Notes: generated from the sequence alone by a model not told the origin. A DNA stretch of 64,000 nt from Rubripirellula amarantea (GCF_007859865.1 NZ_SJPI01000002.1:248001-312000), one strand, 5' to 3'; counted from the stretch's first letter, positions 42,319 to 51,590 are shown. Made by a program: numbers and translations.

Positions 42319-44625
42319 CTAGTCGCGACTGCGACCACCGCCTGAGCCGCCACGGTTTCCACCGCCGCCACCGCCACCGGATCGGCCGCGACCACCGCCG
42401 CCGCCTCCGCCACTTCCGCCGCGACGTCGACGTGGACGGTCTTCGCCGTCGCTGTCGCCACCACTACTGCGTTCGCCACCGCCAGCGGGTGCACCTGCTT
42501 CAACAAGAGCGGCGAGTTCATCTTCTTCGCCAAGTTCTTCCAACGCACGGCGTCGGCTCAACTTGACTCGGTCGTGCTCGTCGACGTCGATCACGAGGAC
42601 CTTCATCGCGTCGCCAACATTGACCAAGTTGTCCATGCTGCTGATGTAGCCGTTGCTGATTTCGCTGATATGACAAAGTCCATCGCGACCTGGCAGGATT
42701 TCAACAAACGCACCGAACTCTTTGATGCTGCTAACGATGCCGTCGTAGATCTTGCCGATCTGAACGGTTGCCGTGCAGGCTTCGACAGCTCGCAGTGCTT
42801 CTTCGGCGGTTTCCTTGTTGCTGCTGGCGATCAAGACGGTACCGTCGTCATCAACTTCAATCACCGCACCGGTACGTTCTTGGATGCCGCGGATGTTCTT
42901 GCCACCAGGACCAATCAAAGCACCGATCTTGTCCGAAGCGATCTTGGTACGAAGCAAACGTGGTGCAGTGGGAGCAATTTCGCGACGAGGACGCGAGATC
43001 GTGGTCAACATCTTGCGAAGGATTTCGATCCGAGCTTCGCGTGATTGCTTCAGCGTTGCGCGAATGATGTCTTCGTTGATTCCGGTGACCTTCAAGTCCA
43101 ACTGGATGCCGGTGATACCGTTTTGCGTACCCGCAATCTTGAAGTCCATGTCGCCGAAGTGATCTTCGCTTCCCAGAATGTCGGTCAACAGGACCCACTT
43201 TTCAGGAGTTTCGCGAACCAGGCCGACCGAGATACCAGCAACTGGGTTACTGATCGGAACACCCGAGGCCATCAAAGCCAAGGTGGCACCGCAGATCGAC
43301 GCCATCGACGACGAACCATTCGATTCAAGAATGTCGCTGATCACGCGAATTGTGTAAGGGAAGTCTTCAGCAGCAGGAAGCACTGGTGCAACGCTACGTT
43401 CAGCCAAACAGCCGTGGCCGATTTCGCGGCGACCAGGGCCACGAATCGGGCGACATTCGCCGACGCTGAACGAAGGGAAGTTGTAATCCAGCATGAACTT
43501 CTTGCTGTACTCTTCGATCAAGCCGTCGACGCGTTGTTCGTCGCGAGCGGTACCCAATGCGATCGTAACAAGAGCTTGAGTTTCGCCACGTTGGAACACA
43601 GCGGAACCGTGTACGCGAGGCAGAATGTCGGTTTCGCAGTGGATAGCACGAAGCGATGTGTTATCGCGACCGTCGCTACGAGTGCCAGCCATGATCAAGT
43701 CGCGAACAACTTTTTCTTCCAGGTCGTGCCAAACGCCCTTGAAACGCTTGACGCAAATAGCGCCTTCAGCGTTCGGATCAGGAATGACTTCAGCCATCGC
43801 CTTGTCGCGTAAAACGCTGCACGCGTCTGCACGATCATGCTTGCCGACAACTTGTTGAGCCTTCTTGAACTCGTCGTAGTAGGCGTTGTTAAGACGGTCG
43901 AACAAGCCATCGTCTTCGGGGGCGATGTACTCTTTCTTGGTCGGATTAACCTTTTGGTACAGTTCGTTTTGAAGCTCGAGTACTTCGCGGATAACTCCGT
44001 GAGCGTACTTGATGGCTTCCATCATTTGATCTTCAGGCATTTCGTTAGCGAAGCCTTCGATCATCGCCACTTGCTCTTGCGAGCCGCTGACGATCATGTC
44101 GAGTTCGCTTTGCTCAAGTTCTTCGTGCGTGGGGAACGCGACGAGTTCGCCGTTGATCTTACCAACGCGTACCGAAGCAATCGGACCGTGGAAAGGAAGC
44201 GGCGAAATGTGCAGGGCGAGCGATGCACCGTTCATGGCGAGCACGTCGCCGTCGTTTTGTTGGTCCGATGCGATAACGCAGGCTTGGACTTGAACTTCGT
44301 CTTTAAAACCGTTGGGGAACAACGGGCGAATCGGGCGGTCCATCAATCGTGAGGACAAAATCTCTTTAGTGCTCGGTCGGCCTTCTCGCTTCAAGAAGCC
44401 ACCTGGGAACTTACCAGCGGCGGCAAGTCGTTCGCGGTAGTCACAAGTCAACGGGAAGAAGTCCAGCCCGGGACGAGGATCGCTGCTGGCGGTTGCCACC
44501 AGGACGACCGTTTCGCCGTACTGGACCAAAACGGCACCGGCGGCTTGCTTGGCCAGTTGGCCGGTTTCGAACGACAACGTTTGTCGTCCGATCTTCTTTT
44601 CTACTCTGATTCTTTTTTCAGTCAC
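42319..44625 (-). CDS. pnp: Polyribonucleotide nucleotidyltransferase (PNPase) with Gly/Arg-rich tail
   Basis: PNPase degrades RNA 3' to 5' by phosphorolysis. The 768-aa protein has two RNase PH-like halves (GGFLKREGRPSTKEILSSRL, DRPIRPLFP; SFSVGECRPIRGPGRREIGH), a KH domain (IGPGGKNIRGIQERTGAVIE) and an S1 domain (GKIYDGIVSSIKEFGAFVEI, DGLCHISE). After about residue 705 comes a tail of Gly, Arg, Ser and Asp with RRRRGG, GGRGRSGG and GGNRGG segments, not typical of PNPase and like an RNA-binding RGG region. The start is a GTG at 44625 with AGGA about nine bases upstream. rpsO precedes it, the classical order, and a terminator follows. Confidence 0.95.
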   Translation of the reverse strand: MTEKRIRVEKKIGRQTLSFETGQLAKQAAGAVLVQYGETVVLVATASSDPRPGLDFFPLTCDYRERLAAAGKFPGGFLKREGRPSTKEILSSRLMDRPIRPLFPNGFKDEVQVQACVIASDQQNDGDVLAMNGASLALHISPLPFHGPIASVRVGKINGELVAFPTHEELEQSELDMIVSGSQEQVAMIEGFANEMPEDQMMEAIKYAHGVIREVLELQNELYQKVNPTKKEYIAPEDDGLFDRLNNAYYDEFKKAQQVVGKHDRADACSVLRDKAMAEVIPDPNAEGAICVKRFKGVWHDLEEKVVRDLIMAGTRSDGRDNTSLRAIHCETDILPRVHGSAVFQRGETQALVTIALGTARDEQRVDGLIEEYSKKFMLDYNFPSFSVGECRPIRGPGRREIGHGCLAERSVAPVLPAAEDFPYTIRVISDILESNGSSSMASICGATLALMASGVPISNPVAGISVGLVRETPEKWVLLTDILGSEDHFGDMDFKIAGTQNGITGIQLDLKVTGINEDIIRATLKQSREARIEILRKMLTTISRPRREIAPTAPRLLRTKIASDKIGALIGPGGKNIRGIQERTGAVIEVDDDGTVLIASSNKETAEEALRAVEACTATVQIGKIYDGIVSSIKEFGAFVEILPGRDGLCHISEISNGYISSMDNLVNVGDAMKVLVIDVDEHDRVKLSRRRALEELGEEDELAALVEAGAPAGGGERSSGGDSDGEDRPRRRRGGSGGGGGGGRGRSGGGGGGGNRGGSGGGRSRD

Positions 44626-44987
44626 TTTTCTTTTCCTTCAACCTACAAATACAACAATTTCAGAATGAGTGCCCAGCGCATCGCTGAACGGGTCCCGGGG
44701 CAGCACGGATATAATTTCTGCGTAGCACCAGGCGGGATGTGATCCGACAAGTCAGCACGGTTGCTGACGGACGGTCGTAGAGATTTAAGCAACCTCGATA
44801 CGTGCAACGTCGCAGTTGCAATTCAAGAGAAATGCCGCCTTAGAGAAGCGGAAGAAAATTCGCGCATGAAAATCGGGGAGCGATGGCAAGGCCATGGCAA
44901 CCCGAATAAGACGCGATCCATCTGCACCGCTCACCTTGGCGAGCTGGCTCAGTTGGCCTTGTGCTCCCTTGGGGGCGGCTTGTTGGG
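44626..44987. other. rpsO-pnp intergenic leader
   Basis: 362 bases between rpsO and pnp on the minus strand. In E. coli the corresponding leader carries RNase III sites for PNPase autocontrol. I see no perfect long hairpin here, so similar control is possible but not shown. AGGAAA near 44633-44639 is the pnp ribosome-binding site. Confidence 0.45.
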
Positions 44988-45257
44988 CTACTTGCGAATG
45001 CCCAATTTTCCGATGATATCGAGATAGCGTTGTGGGTCTTCCCCACGGACGTAGTCGAGGAGACGACGGCGACGGCTCACCAAACCAAGCAAACCACGCC
45101 GTGAAGCGTAATCCTTGCTATGAGTTCGCATGTGCTGAGTCAGTCCGTTGATCCGCTCGGTCAAAATGGCAATTTGCACTTCAGGTGAGCCGGTATCGGC
45201 GTCTGATTTTTTGTGTTCGCCGATAACCGCGGTTTTTCGCTCTTTCGAGATCGTCAT
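44988..45257 (-). CDS. rpsO: 30S ribosomal protein S15
   Basis: S15 binds 16S rRNA helices 20-22 and organises the platform of the small subunit. From ATG 45257 it is 89 aa, the standard length: [60 protein letters not shown] and [20 protein letters not shown], ending LGIRK. The DTGSPEVQ and HxxDxxSRRGLL motifs are diagnostic. A longer open frame upstream to 45407 lacks family similarity. It lies upstream of pnp on the same strand. A leader hairpin (45361-45385, gatgcc/ggcatc) might serve autocontrol; this is speculative. Confidence 0.97.
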   Translation of the reverse strand: MTISKERKTAVIGEHKKSDADTGSPEVQIAILTERINGLTQHMRTHSKDYASRRGLLGLVSRRRRLLDYVRGEDPQRYLDIIGKLGIRK

Positions 45258-45483
45258 TCGTTTCTTGCTAGTTGCGTAAGTCCTACTTTTCACATTGAAG
45301 GGCGAATTGTACCGCCTTGGCTGGGGAACGCAACGGCAAGCGAGACCGTTTTGAAGAATAGATGCCAGGTTTTTAACCAGGCATCCCGAGGTGCAAATCG
45401 TTGGCAACGACGGGGCTTTTGTGCCGGCGAGCTCGAAACCACCCGCCGCTAGCTCCGTATTTCCGAGTCACCCCGTTCGTTAG

Positions 45484-45524
45484 GATCACAGGACTTCACG
45501 ATCACAGGACTTCACGATCACAGG
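45484..45524. repeat. 16-bp direct repeats, 2.6 copies
   Basis: gatcacaggacttcac at 45484-45499 and 45500-45515, then a partial third copy. The 420 bases between rpsO and cysC hold this array, the 14-bp array at the cysC end, and no gene. Confidence 0.88.
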
Positions 45525-45623
45525 CTTCGCTCTCGGGCTCTGTTTTCAAACGCGACGCGTGTTTCAGGTCCGTGCACTGCCTTATCGGCTTTTTTGAATG
45601 TCAACCGGCGTTCGGTGCACGTT

Positions 45624-45700
45624 CCCAGCTATCAGGACCCAGCTATCAGGACCCAGCTATCAGGACCCAGCTATCAAGACCTAGCTATCAATACCTAGCT
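45624..45700. repeat. 14-bp tandem repeats running into the cysC 3' end
   Basis: Units start at 45624, 45638, 45652, 45666 and 45680, with a partial one at 45694. The consensus is cccagctatcagga. The units at 45680 and 45694 encode the last residues and stop of cysC. Copies become identical with distance from the gene, so the array seems to have grown outward from the stop codon. Confidence 0.93.
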
Positions 45701-46334
45701 TTGCCAACACTTCGGCTGCCTGCTCGGCCGGGGTGCGATCGTCTCCGCCACGAAGGTGGATTTCGGGATTTTCGGGAGCCTCATACGGGTCGCTGATGCC
45801 AGTGAAGTTCTTGATCTCGCCAGCTCGAGCCTTCTTGTACAGTCCCTTGGGGTCTCGCAATTCGCAAATCTCCAAGGGCGTATCGACAAACACCTCGACG
45901 AAATCACCCGCCCGCTGTGCCTCGACGATTTTTCGAACCCGGTCGCGATCGCGCCGGTAAGGGCTCACGAAGGCGGTAAGGGTGATCAGGCCCGAGGCAG
46001 CCATCAACGCTGCGACGCTGCCGATCCGACGAATGTTTTCCTCGCGATCCGTTTCACCGAATCCAAGTCCAAAGCGTGCCGCGAATTCCCGGCTGTGTTC
46101 TTGAGCCAGCCGTTCGGGCGGAGCGCATAAGCCGTGCCGAATATTGTCTCCATCCAAGACCATCGTAGCTCGACCTAGTTCGTGCAATTGCTTGTCGAGC
46201 TCATTGGCGATGGTGCTCTTTCCGCATCCGCTCAAACCGGTGAACCATACGACGATTCCGCGTTGCCCCAACAACGACTCGCGTTGCTGACGAGAAACAG
46301 AGTGGTCGTGCCAGACGATATTGGTTTTGGCCAT
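45681..46334 (-). CDS. cysC: Adenylyl-sulfate kinase
   Basis: CysC phosphorylates adenosine 5'-phosphosulfate to PAPS, the donor for sulfate reduction and sulfation. From ATG 46334 it is 217 aa. The P-loop is GLSGCGKST (33-41), then [51 protein letters not shown] and [15 protein letters not shown]. Between RHGLC and LGFG there is an insertion ([19 protein letters not shown]) absent from E. coli CysC. No cysD/cysN or PAPS reductase is adjacent; given the many sulfatases in planctomycetes, a sulfation role is possible. The frame is open far upstream, but the chosen ATG matches the family start. The last codons belong to a tandem repeat. Confidence 0.93.
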   Translation of the reverse strand: MAKTNIVWHDHSVSRQQRESLLGQRGIVVWFTGLSGCGKSTIANELDKQLHELGRATMVLDGDNIRHGLCAPPERLAQEHSREFAARFGLGFGETDREENIRRIGSVAALMAASGLITLTAFVSPYRRDRDRVRKIVEAQRAGDFVEVFVDTPLEICELRDPKGLYKKARAGEIKNFTGISDPYEAPENPEIHLRGGDDRTPAEQAAEVLAKLGIDS

Positions 46335-46768
46335 GAGAGCACAGTTATCTATAGGGACGGATATATGGGAACGGATACGCATGGAAACGGACATGCATGG
46401 AAACGGAGCCAGCGACGCTAACCGCAGGCTCCCGATCAGGTTCAGTTCAGTTCGTTTCGTGCAGTTTGTCTCGGGACAACGCTTGGTGTCTCGTGCCGAC
46501 GCTTCGCTTGATCGTAGCGGCTGATTGCATTTCGGACTGATTTCACCAGCCAATGGCGGTGGCCGTTTCTGTTACCCAGCGCCTTCGGTTCAGCGTCGCG
46601 CGATCGGAGTCCACGGTACGCGATACGGGCTCATCCTAGTTGCTTTAGCGGGATTTCCGTAGACCCGCTGCCTGTGAAACCCAAAGCGACCTTGCCTTGA
46701 GCCTGTTTTTCCAGCTATTCCCAACATCCAAAGGCAACTTTCCCACCTAAACGCCAGCAAGCCAAATC
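46335..46768. other. Intergenic region between divergent cysC and FlgI-like gene
   Basis: 434 bases with both promoters expected. It contains a 16-bp repeat array close to cysC (46351-46412). The rest shows no gene and no clear operator or riboswitch. Confidence 0.45.
46351..46412. repeat. 16-bp repeats in the cysC leader
   Basis: atgggaacggatacgc, atggaaacggacatgc and atggaaacggagccag run from 46365 with a decayed copy before. The array begins 17 bases upstream of the cysC ATG, so it is probably transcribed in the leader. Confidence 0.8.
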
Positions 46769-48448
46769 ATGTTCCAGCCCCGTCTTTCCTATGCTTTGCT
46801 CATCGCCATCGCAGGACTGATGTGCATTTCCGCTGGTTGTTCATCGCTCTGGGGCAAAAAAGACGAGGACGAGAGTGACGCTGCACTTCGGGAATTAATG
46901 AAGTCGCCACCTCCACCGGACCTGGTGCGTGAAGCCGCCGTTTCCCAGGGCCTGTACATGATTCAGACCGATGGTGTGGGAGCCGTTGAGCAACTTGCTG
47001 GTACCGGCGGGCCTGCCGATCCATCGTTTTACCGGGATGAATTGATCGCTGAAATGCAGCGTCACGATATCCCCGATCCCAACAACTTTCTGGAATCGAA
47101 GTCCAATGCGTTGGTGCGAGTCCGAGCGTTGATTCCGCCGGGTGCCCGTCGCGGCGACCCGATCGACTTGAAGGTGTTGGCACCCAAGGAAAGCCAAGTT
47201 TCGGACCTCGGTGGCGGATGGTTGCTTGATACTCGCTTGCGTCGCCAGATCCAAACGTCTCGCCGAGTGTCCAAGGGTAGCGTCCACTCCGGCGTTGTCT
47301 TGGCGATCGGTGCTGGTCCCGTGGTAACGCGTGCTTCGCATCAACCCGGCGACGACATCGCCAACCGAATCGAAGGCAACGTGATTTCAGGTGGCCGCGT
47401 TCAAGAAAGCCGCAAGCTTGGTTTGGTGCTTCGGCCCGGATACCAACACGTCAAAATATCGAGTGCCCTCGCCGAGGCAGTTAGCAAGCGTTTTTACTTC
47501 TTTGATGGTTCCACGCGTCGCGGTGTGGCGACAGCAAAAGAAGACGATTTGATCGACGTTGAATTGCATCCCCGCTATCGGGACAACGTTTATCGATACA
47601 TGGAAGTGGTCCGAGCAATCGGAGTCGAGCCAGAATCGACCAAGACCCAAGCCCGTCTGATACAACTCGCCGACATGTTGGCTCAGCCAAGCACATCGGC
47701 TGATGCGGCTTTGCAACTTGAAGCCATGGGCGAAGGTGCCGTGCCCACTTTGATTGAGGGCGTGAAGTCGACGAATCCTGAAGTTCGTTTTTACGCTGCC
47801 GAGGCGCTTGCGTACTTGGATCGCGACGAAGCGATCTCGCCGCTTGAGCATGCGATCCGAAGCGAGGCTGCTTTTCGATTGCCCGCTCTGATTGCTTTGC
47901 AAGGACTCAAGTCGTACGAATCGCTCGAAGCTCTCAAGCGATTGCTGCATGAACCGAGCCTCGAAACTCGCTACGGTGCATTCGTTAGCATCCGACGTCG
48001 ACGCGACGGCAAGCCTCAACTTGGTGGCCAATCCCTCGGGTCGTTCTGGCTTTACCGAGTGCCATCTTCCGGTCCACCAGCGGTCGTGATCTCGCTTCGT
48101 GAGTCACCCGAGGTGGTTGTGTTCGGAGATGTGCCAACCCTGCAACTCGAAAAATTCCTTCGTGGTCCCGCAGGTATTTTGGTGCAGGCTGATGAGACCG
48201 AAGGGATCAAAATCAGTCGATTCGAAATTGGCAAAGACGATCAACGTGTTCGCGTGTCCAATAAAGTCGCTGACACAATCGTAGGCTTGTCACAAGTAGG
48301 AGCCGGTTACGGCGAGGTGATCGAGATTCTGCGAATGGCCAAAGACACCGACGCCTTAAAGGCTCAACTCGCGGTTGATCCTCTGCCAAGATCCCAACGC
48401 AAGTACTACCGAGATCTCACCGACGCCACTCAAGACGACGACGAGTAA
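46769..48448 (+). CDS. Lipoprotein with FlgI (P-ring)-like domain and HEAT-like repeats
   Basis: 559 aa with a lipoprotein signal (LLIAIAGLMCISAGCSS, lipobox Cys near residue 24). Residues about 55-270 follow the flagellar P-ring protein FlgI: GLYMIQTDGVGAVEQLAGTG, LIAEMQRHDIPDPNNFLESK, ALIPPGARRGDPIDLKVLAP, GGGWLLDTRL and a SGGRVQESRKLGLVLR segment. Residues about 305-420 are HEAT-like helices (GEGAVPTLIEGVKSTNPEVR, AAEALAYLDRDEAISPLEHA). The C-terminal 130 residues are beta-rich. FlgI is normally a Sec-exported ring subunit, not a HEAT-bearing lipoprotein, and no other flagellar gene is near, so a non-flagellar ring or scaffold is possible. Confidence 0.78.
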   Translation: MFQPRLSYALLIAIAGLMCISAGCSSLWGKKDEDESDAALRELMKSPPPPDLVREAAVSQGLYMIQTDGVGAVEQLAGTGGPADPSFYRDELIAEMQRHDIPDPNNFLESKSNALVRVRALIPPGARRGDPIDLKVLAPKESQVSDLGGGWLLDTRLRRQIQTSRRVSKGSVHSGVVLAIGAGPVVTRASHQPGDDIANRIEGNVISGGRVQESRKLGLVLRPGYQHVKISSALAEAVSKRFYFFDGSTRRGVATAKEDDLIDVELHPRYRDNVYRYMEVVRAIGVEPESTKTQARLIQLADMLAQPSTSADAALQLEAMGEGAVPTLIEGVKSTNPEVRFYAAEALAYLDRDEAISPLEHAIRSEAAFRLPALIALQGLKSYESLEALKRLLHEPSLETRYGAFVSIRRRRDGKPQLGGQSLGSFWLYRVPSSGPPAVVISLRESPEVVVFGDVPTLQLEKFLRGPAGILVQADETEGIKISRFEIGKDDQRVRVSNKVADTIVGLSQVGAGYGEVIEILRMAKDTDALKAQLAVDPLPRSQRKYYRDLTDATQDDDE

Positions 48449-48580
48449 TTCTAAGGCGACGCTTGGTGTGTCTGGGCGCGATGCGCGTGAGCGTGTTTCG
48501 TGCCTTTGGAAGTGATATACTCGCGGGCAGTTTGTCGTACTTCTCTCTTGACCGTAGATCTCGCACTCTCAGAGGCTCCG

Positions 48581-48937
48581 ATGTCCAATCCTTACGATTC
48601 GCCCGATGTTTCCAACGTTCAAACCTATCAGACTTCGACACGAAGGATGAAGATCAAGAAGCTCGATCCTCTGTCGCTCGGCAAGATGTTGGGAGTGATG
48701 TACGCGATCATCGGGCTCTTGATCGGTGGCATCTTCGCGTTGATGGCTCTGGTGGGTGCCGGTGCCAACGGTGGCGGCGACGCAGTGATGGGAGGCGCGA
48801 TCGCAGGTATCGGCTCGATCTTTATCTTTCCGATTCTCTACGGCGTGATGGGCTTCTTCGGCGGGCTGATCAGCGCGCTGATCTACAACGTCGTTTCCGG
48901 ATTTGCCGGTGGTGTCGAAATGGACATCGAGGTCTAA
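48581..48937 (+). CDS. Small membrane protein of unknown function
   Basis: 118 aa from ATG 48581. The N-terminal 35 residues are polar (MSNPYDSPDVSNVQTYQTST), followed by IKKLDPLSLGKMLGVMYAII, a membrane segment with a second one after a Gly/Ala-rich loop (FALMALVGAGANGGGDAV), and IFPILYGVMGFFGGLISALI near the end. The KKLDPLSLGKM start is seen in a widespread family of small bacterial membrane proteins resembling DUF3566; I am not sure of the family. The frame is open upstream to 48500, but that part is not protein-like. It lies 130 bases after the FlgI-like gene. Confidence 0.72.
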   Translation: MSNPYDSPDVSNVQTYQTSTRRMKIKKLDPLSLGKMLGVMYAIIGLLIGGIFALMALVGAGANGGGDAVMGGAIAGIGSIFIFPILYGVMGFFGGLISALIYNVVSGFAGGVEMDIEV

Positions 48938-48990
48938 CGCGGCCGAGCTTGAGGCGGGGTGTCCGCGCGTCGCGCCAGTCACTCGCGTGA

Positions 48991-50238
48991 CTATGTTTGA
49001 AGCGCCGCACTGGCGATGACTTCGATCGCGGTTTCGGTCAGGTAACGTTTCGCCGATTCGTTCACCGATTCGACCGTGATGGATCGAAGACGATCGAGTT
49101 GGTCGTCGATGCTGTAGTATTCGTTGCGAGTTAGCCATCGACTCCCCAGACCGAACAGGCGATTGCTGGGGCGTTCGCTTTGCATGATTAGACCGGCGGT
49201 GGCTTTGTTGATCGCTTGGGTTAATTCCTCTTGGGTGACGCCGTCACTGGCCGTGCGCGTGAACACATCCTGCATCAGTTTGCGGTTGCTGTCGACGTCT
49301 TCAGGATTGCACGCCAAGTACGCAAACCAAGCACCCGTGTCCATGAATTCTTGTGGCCAAACGGTTGCGACCTCGGCCTTGCCGGTATCGATCAGATCCC
49401 AGAACAAGCGGCTACCGCCTTCGTCGCCCACAATCGAAGCCAAAATCCGTGTCGCGTAGCGATCCTGAGACGCTGATGACGGACCCGGCGACATACGGAT
49501 CAAATACGCTTGATGCGCATCGGGCGTTTCTAAACTCGGGTCCAAGGCAATGCCGGCGGGCAGGACGTCGGCGGCATCACGGTCCGGTGCCGGAGGGAGC
49601 GGCAGGTCGGCCCAGTGAGCGGTTTGCTTTTCAACCTGAGCCACTAACGCGTCGAAGTCAACGTTTCCCGATGCTGCCAGGACCATGTTTTCAGGCCGGT
49701 AGCGGCGAGCGAAGTAAGCTTTCATCGCGGTCGCCGTCATGGCTTCAATCGAATGGCTGGTTCCCAACACTCGGCGACCGAGACCGCGCGGGCCGAAGTA
49801 AACTTCCATCGCTCGTTCGAAGGCGCCGAAGGGAGGTTGGTCTTCGTACTTGGCAATCTCTTCCAAGATCACTTGTCGTTCGGTGTTGAATTCATCTTCG
49901 TCAAGCGTCGGACGCATCATGTCGGTCAACAAGTCGACGATGCGGTCTTGGAACTTTGGCAGCACAGTGGCGTAGTAGACCGTTTGCTCTTCGCTGGTGT
50001 AGGCGTTGCCTTGTCCGCCAAGTTCGTCAAGTTCGCGGTTGACGTCGGCGGCACTGCGGTGCTGGGTTCCTTTGAACATCATGTGTTCAAGGAAGTGGCT
50101 CAGGCCCGATTCGTGATCGACCTCGTCTCGTGAACCGCTGCGGACAAAGTAGCCGTATGCCGCAGAGTAGCCACGGTTGTCAATCTCCGCTGCGATGCGT
50201 AGTCCGTTGGGGAGCGTGGCTTGATGGAAAGTTGGCAT
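48991..50238 (-). CDS. M16 family zinc peptidase, catalytic subunit
   Basis: 415 aa from ATG 50238, no signal peptide. The inverted zinc motif HFLEH (H48, E51, H52) and the downstream Glu segment RQVILEEIAKYEDQP are intact, as in pitrilysin-type processing peptidases (mitochondrial MPP beta, PqqF). The block YSAAYGYFVRSGSRDEVDHE also fits, and RPSNRLFGLGSRWL near residue 360 is in the C-terminal half-domain. It lies 53 bases downstream of a second M16 gene that lacks the zinc motif; such pairs form heterodimers with one active and one structural subunit. It is likely a cytoplasmic peptide-degrading or processing enzyme; substrate unknown. Confidence 0.9.
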   Translation of the reverse strand: MPTFHQATLPNGLRIAAEIDNRGYSAAYGYFVRSGSRDEVDHESGLSHFLEHMMFKGTQHRSAADVNRELDELGGQGNAYTSEEQTVYYATVLPKFQDRIVDLLTDMMRPTLDEDEFNTERQVILEEIAKYEDQPPFGAFERAMEVYFGPRGLGRRVLGTSHSIEAMTATAMKAYFARRYRPENMVLAASGNVDFDALVAQVEKQTAHWADLPLPPAPDRDAADVLPAGIALDPSLETPDAHQAYLIRMSPGPSSASQDRYATRILASIVGDEGGSRLFWDLIDTGKAEVATVWPQEFMDTGAWFAYLACNPEDVDSNRKLMQDVFTRTASDGVTQEELTQAINKATAGLIMQSERPSNRLFGLGSRWLTRNEYYSIDDQLDRLRSITVESVNESAKRYLTETAIEVIASAALQT

Positions 50239-50291
50239 AGAAAAAGTGGGAAGCGTGAAGGATGTAGGGTGAGGGCGCTGGCGGGCCGATA

Positions 50292-51590
50292 TTAGTTACC
50301 GAATTTCAGCGGGTTTTCGCCGAGCGTGACAACGATGTAATCCCGTGGCGGATGAGCGGACCAGTAGTCTCGGATTTGATCGAGTGAGATCGCTTCGATT
50401 GCCGTTTCAAGTTCTTCGGTGGTTAGCACACGGCCGATTTGATAAAGGTCCGAGGCGAGCGACGATGCGCGCGAGACACTGGATTCCTGTTCCATGATCA
50501 GGCTGCTTTGAATGCGGACTTTCCAACGATCCAGTTCGCCTTCCTCGAGTCCGTCCTTTAGTTTTGCGATCTCGGCAAGCGTAACGTCTAGCGTTTCTTG
50601 CGCCCGTTCAGGCGTCGTGCCGGCGTATCCAATCACGCCGCCCACGGATTTGAGCGACTGAGAACTGGCGGAAACGGTATAACAAAGTCCACGCTTTTCG
50701 CGGACGCGGTCGAATAGACGACTGCTCATCCCATCGCTCAGGATGCCGATTCCAGCTCGCATGACGAAATACTCATCGTGCCCAAACGGAATCGACGGGA
50801 ACGAAAATCCTATGTGCGTTTGACTCGAATCAAGATGGATGTGTTCATAGCCGGGGTGGCGATCTTGAGCGGGCAAGCCGGTGTTGGATTCGGTTTTCCA
50901 GTCGCCAAAAGTCGCTTTGATATGTTCGACGATGGGAGCGATTTCTACGTTTCCGGCAACCGAAAAGATTGCATCGCCGGCATGGTAATGACGAGTAAAA
51001 TAGTTGCGAATGTCGTCTTGCGTGATTGCGGCGAGACCTTCGGCGGTACCAAGCGAAGAGCGGCCAAGCGATTTTCCGTAATGGCGTTCGCGGATCTTTC
51101 GCATCACACGGTGCGTCGGTTCGTCTTCCATCGCGCGAAGTTCTTGCAGTCCCATCATTCGCGCATCGTCGAGTTGGTCGGCCGGTAGGTGAGGTCGGCG
51201 GACGATTTCGGCATGGATAGAAATCGCGTCCATGATCGAGTCCGCGGGCATTGCGGCGGTGAATGAAGTGAGCCCGCTCGAAACTCCGCTGTTGCTATCG
51301 ATGCCGAGGTTATCCTGGACAGCGACAAGTTCGCGGCTGCTATAGGGGCCGGCACCGCGTTGGACCATCTCGCATGTCATGCCTGCCAACCCGCCAAGGT
51401 GATCGGGTTCGACATGGATTCCCCCGTGCAACGATAGCGACATCGCAGCAGTACGCTGCCATGGCATCGGTTGAACGATCACGGTCATGCCATTGTCGAG
51501 TTTTTCAACGTGGATGGGCGAAGATTCGATGGAAGTAGAAATGGTGGCGGCTCTAAATAGATGGGGTCGTAGCAGGAGGACCGGTTCCAA
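50292..51590 (-). CDS. M16 family peptidase-like protein, non-catalytic subunit
   Basis: 432 aa with the M16 fold (VEKLDNGMTVIVQPMPWQRT, GIGILSDGMSSRLFDRVREK, RGLCYTVSASSQS). Where the partner has HFLEH this protein reads LGGLAGMTCEM, with none of the zinc residues. It keeps the Arg/Tyr block (RGLCYTVSA) that contacts substrate in alpha-MPP-type subunits. It is inferred to pair with the product of 48991-50238. The start is unclear: TTG at 51590 gives MEPVLLLRPH, while the family-like sequence begins about 25 residues later without an ATG, GTG or TTG there. miaB lies 117 bases upstream on the same strand. Confidence 0.85.
   Translation of the reverse strand: MEPVLLLRPHLFRAATISTSIESSPIHVEKLDNGMTVIVQPMPWQRTAAMSLSLHGGIHVEPDHLGGLAGMTCEMVQRGAGPYSSRELVAVQDNLGIDSNSGVSSGLTSFTAAMPADSIMDAISIHAEIVRRPHLPADQLDDARMMGLQELRAMEDEPTHRVMRKIRERHYGKSLGRSSLGTAEGLAAITQDDIRNYFTRHYHAGDAIFSVAGNVEIAPIVEHIKATFGDWKTESNTGLPAQDRHPGYEHIHLDSSQTHIGFSFPSIPFGHDEYFVMRAGIGILSDGMSSRLFDRVREKRGLCYTVSASSQSLKSVGGVIGYAGTTPERAQETLDVTLAEIAKLKDGLEEGELDRWKVRIQSSLIMEQESSVSRASSLASDLYQIGRVLTTEELETAIEAISLDQIRDYWSAHPPRDYIVVTLGENPLKFGN

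Noticed and set aside
43045-43812. 255-aa frame antisense to pnp
   Set aside because: The minus strand encodes the well-conserved PNPase core; long antisense frames are common at this base composition.
46335-46553. N-terminal extension of CysC to 46553
   Set aside because: The extra residues run through a 16-bp repeat array and have no family similarity; the P-loop spacing fits the ATG at 46334.
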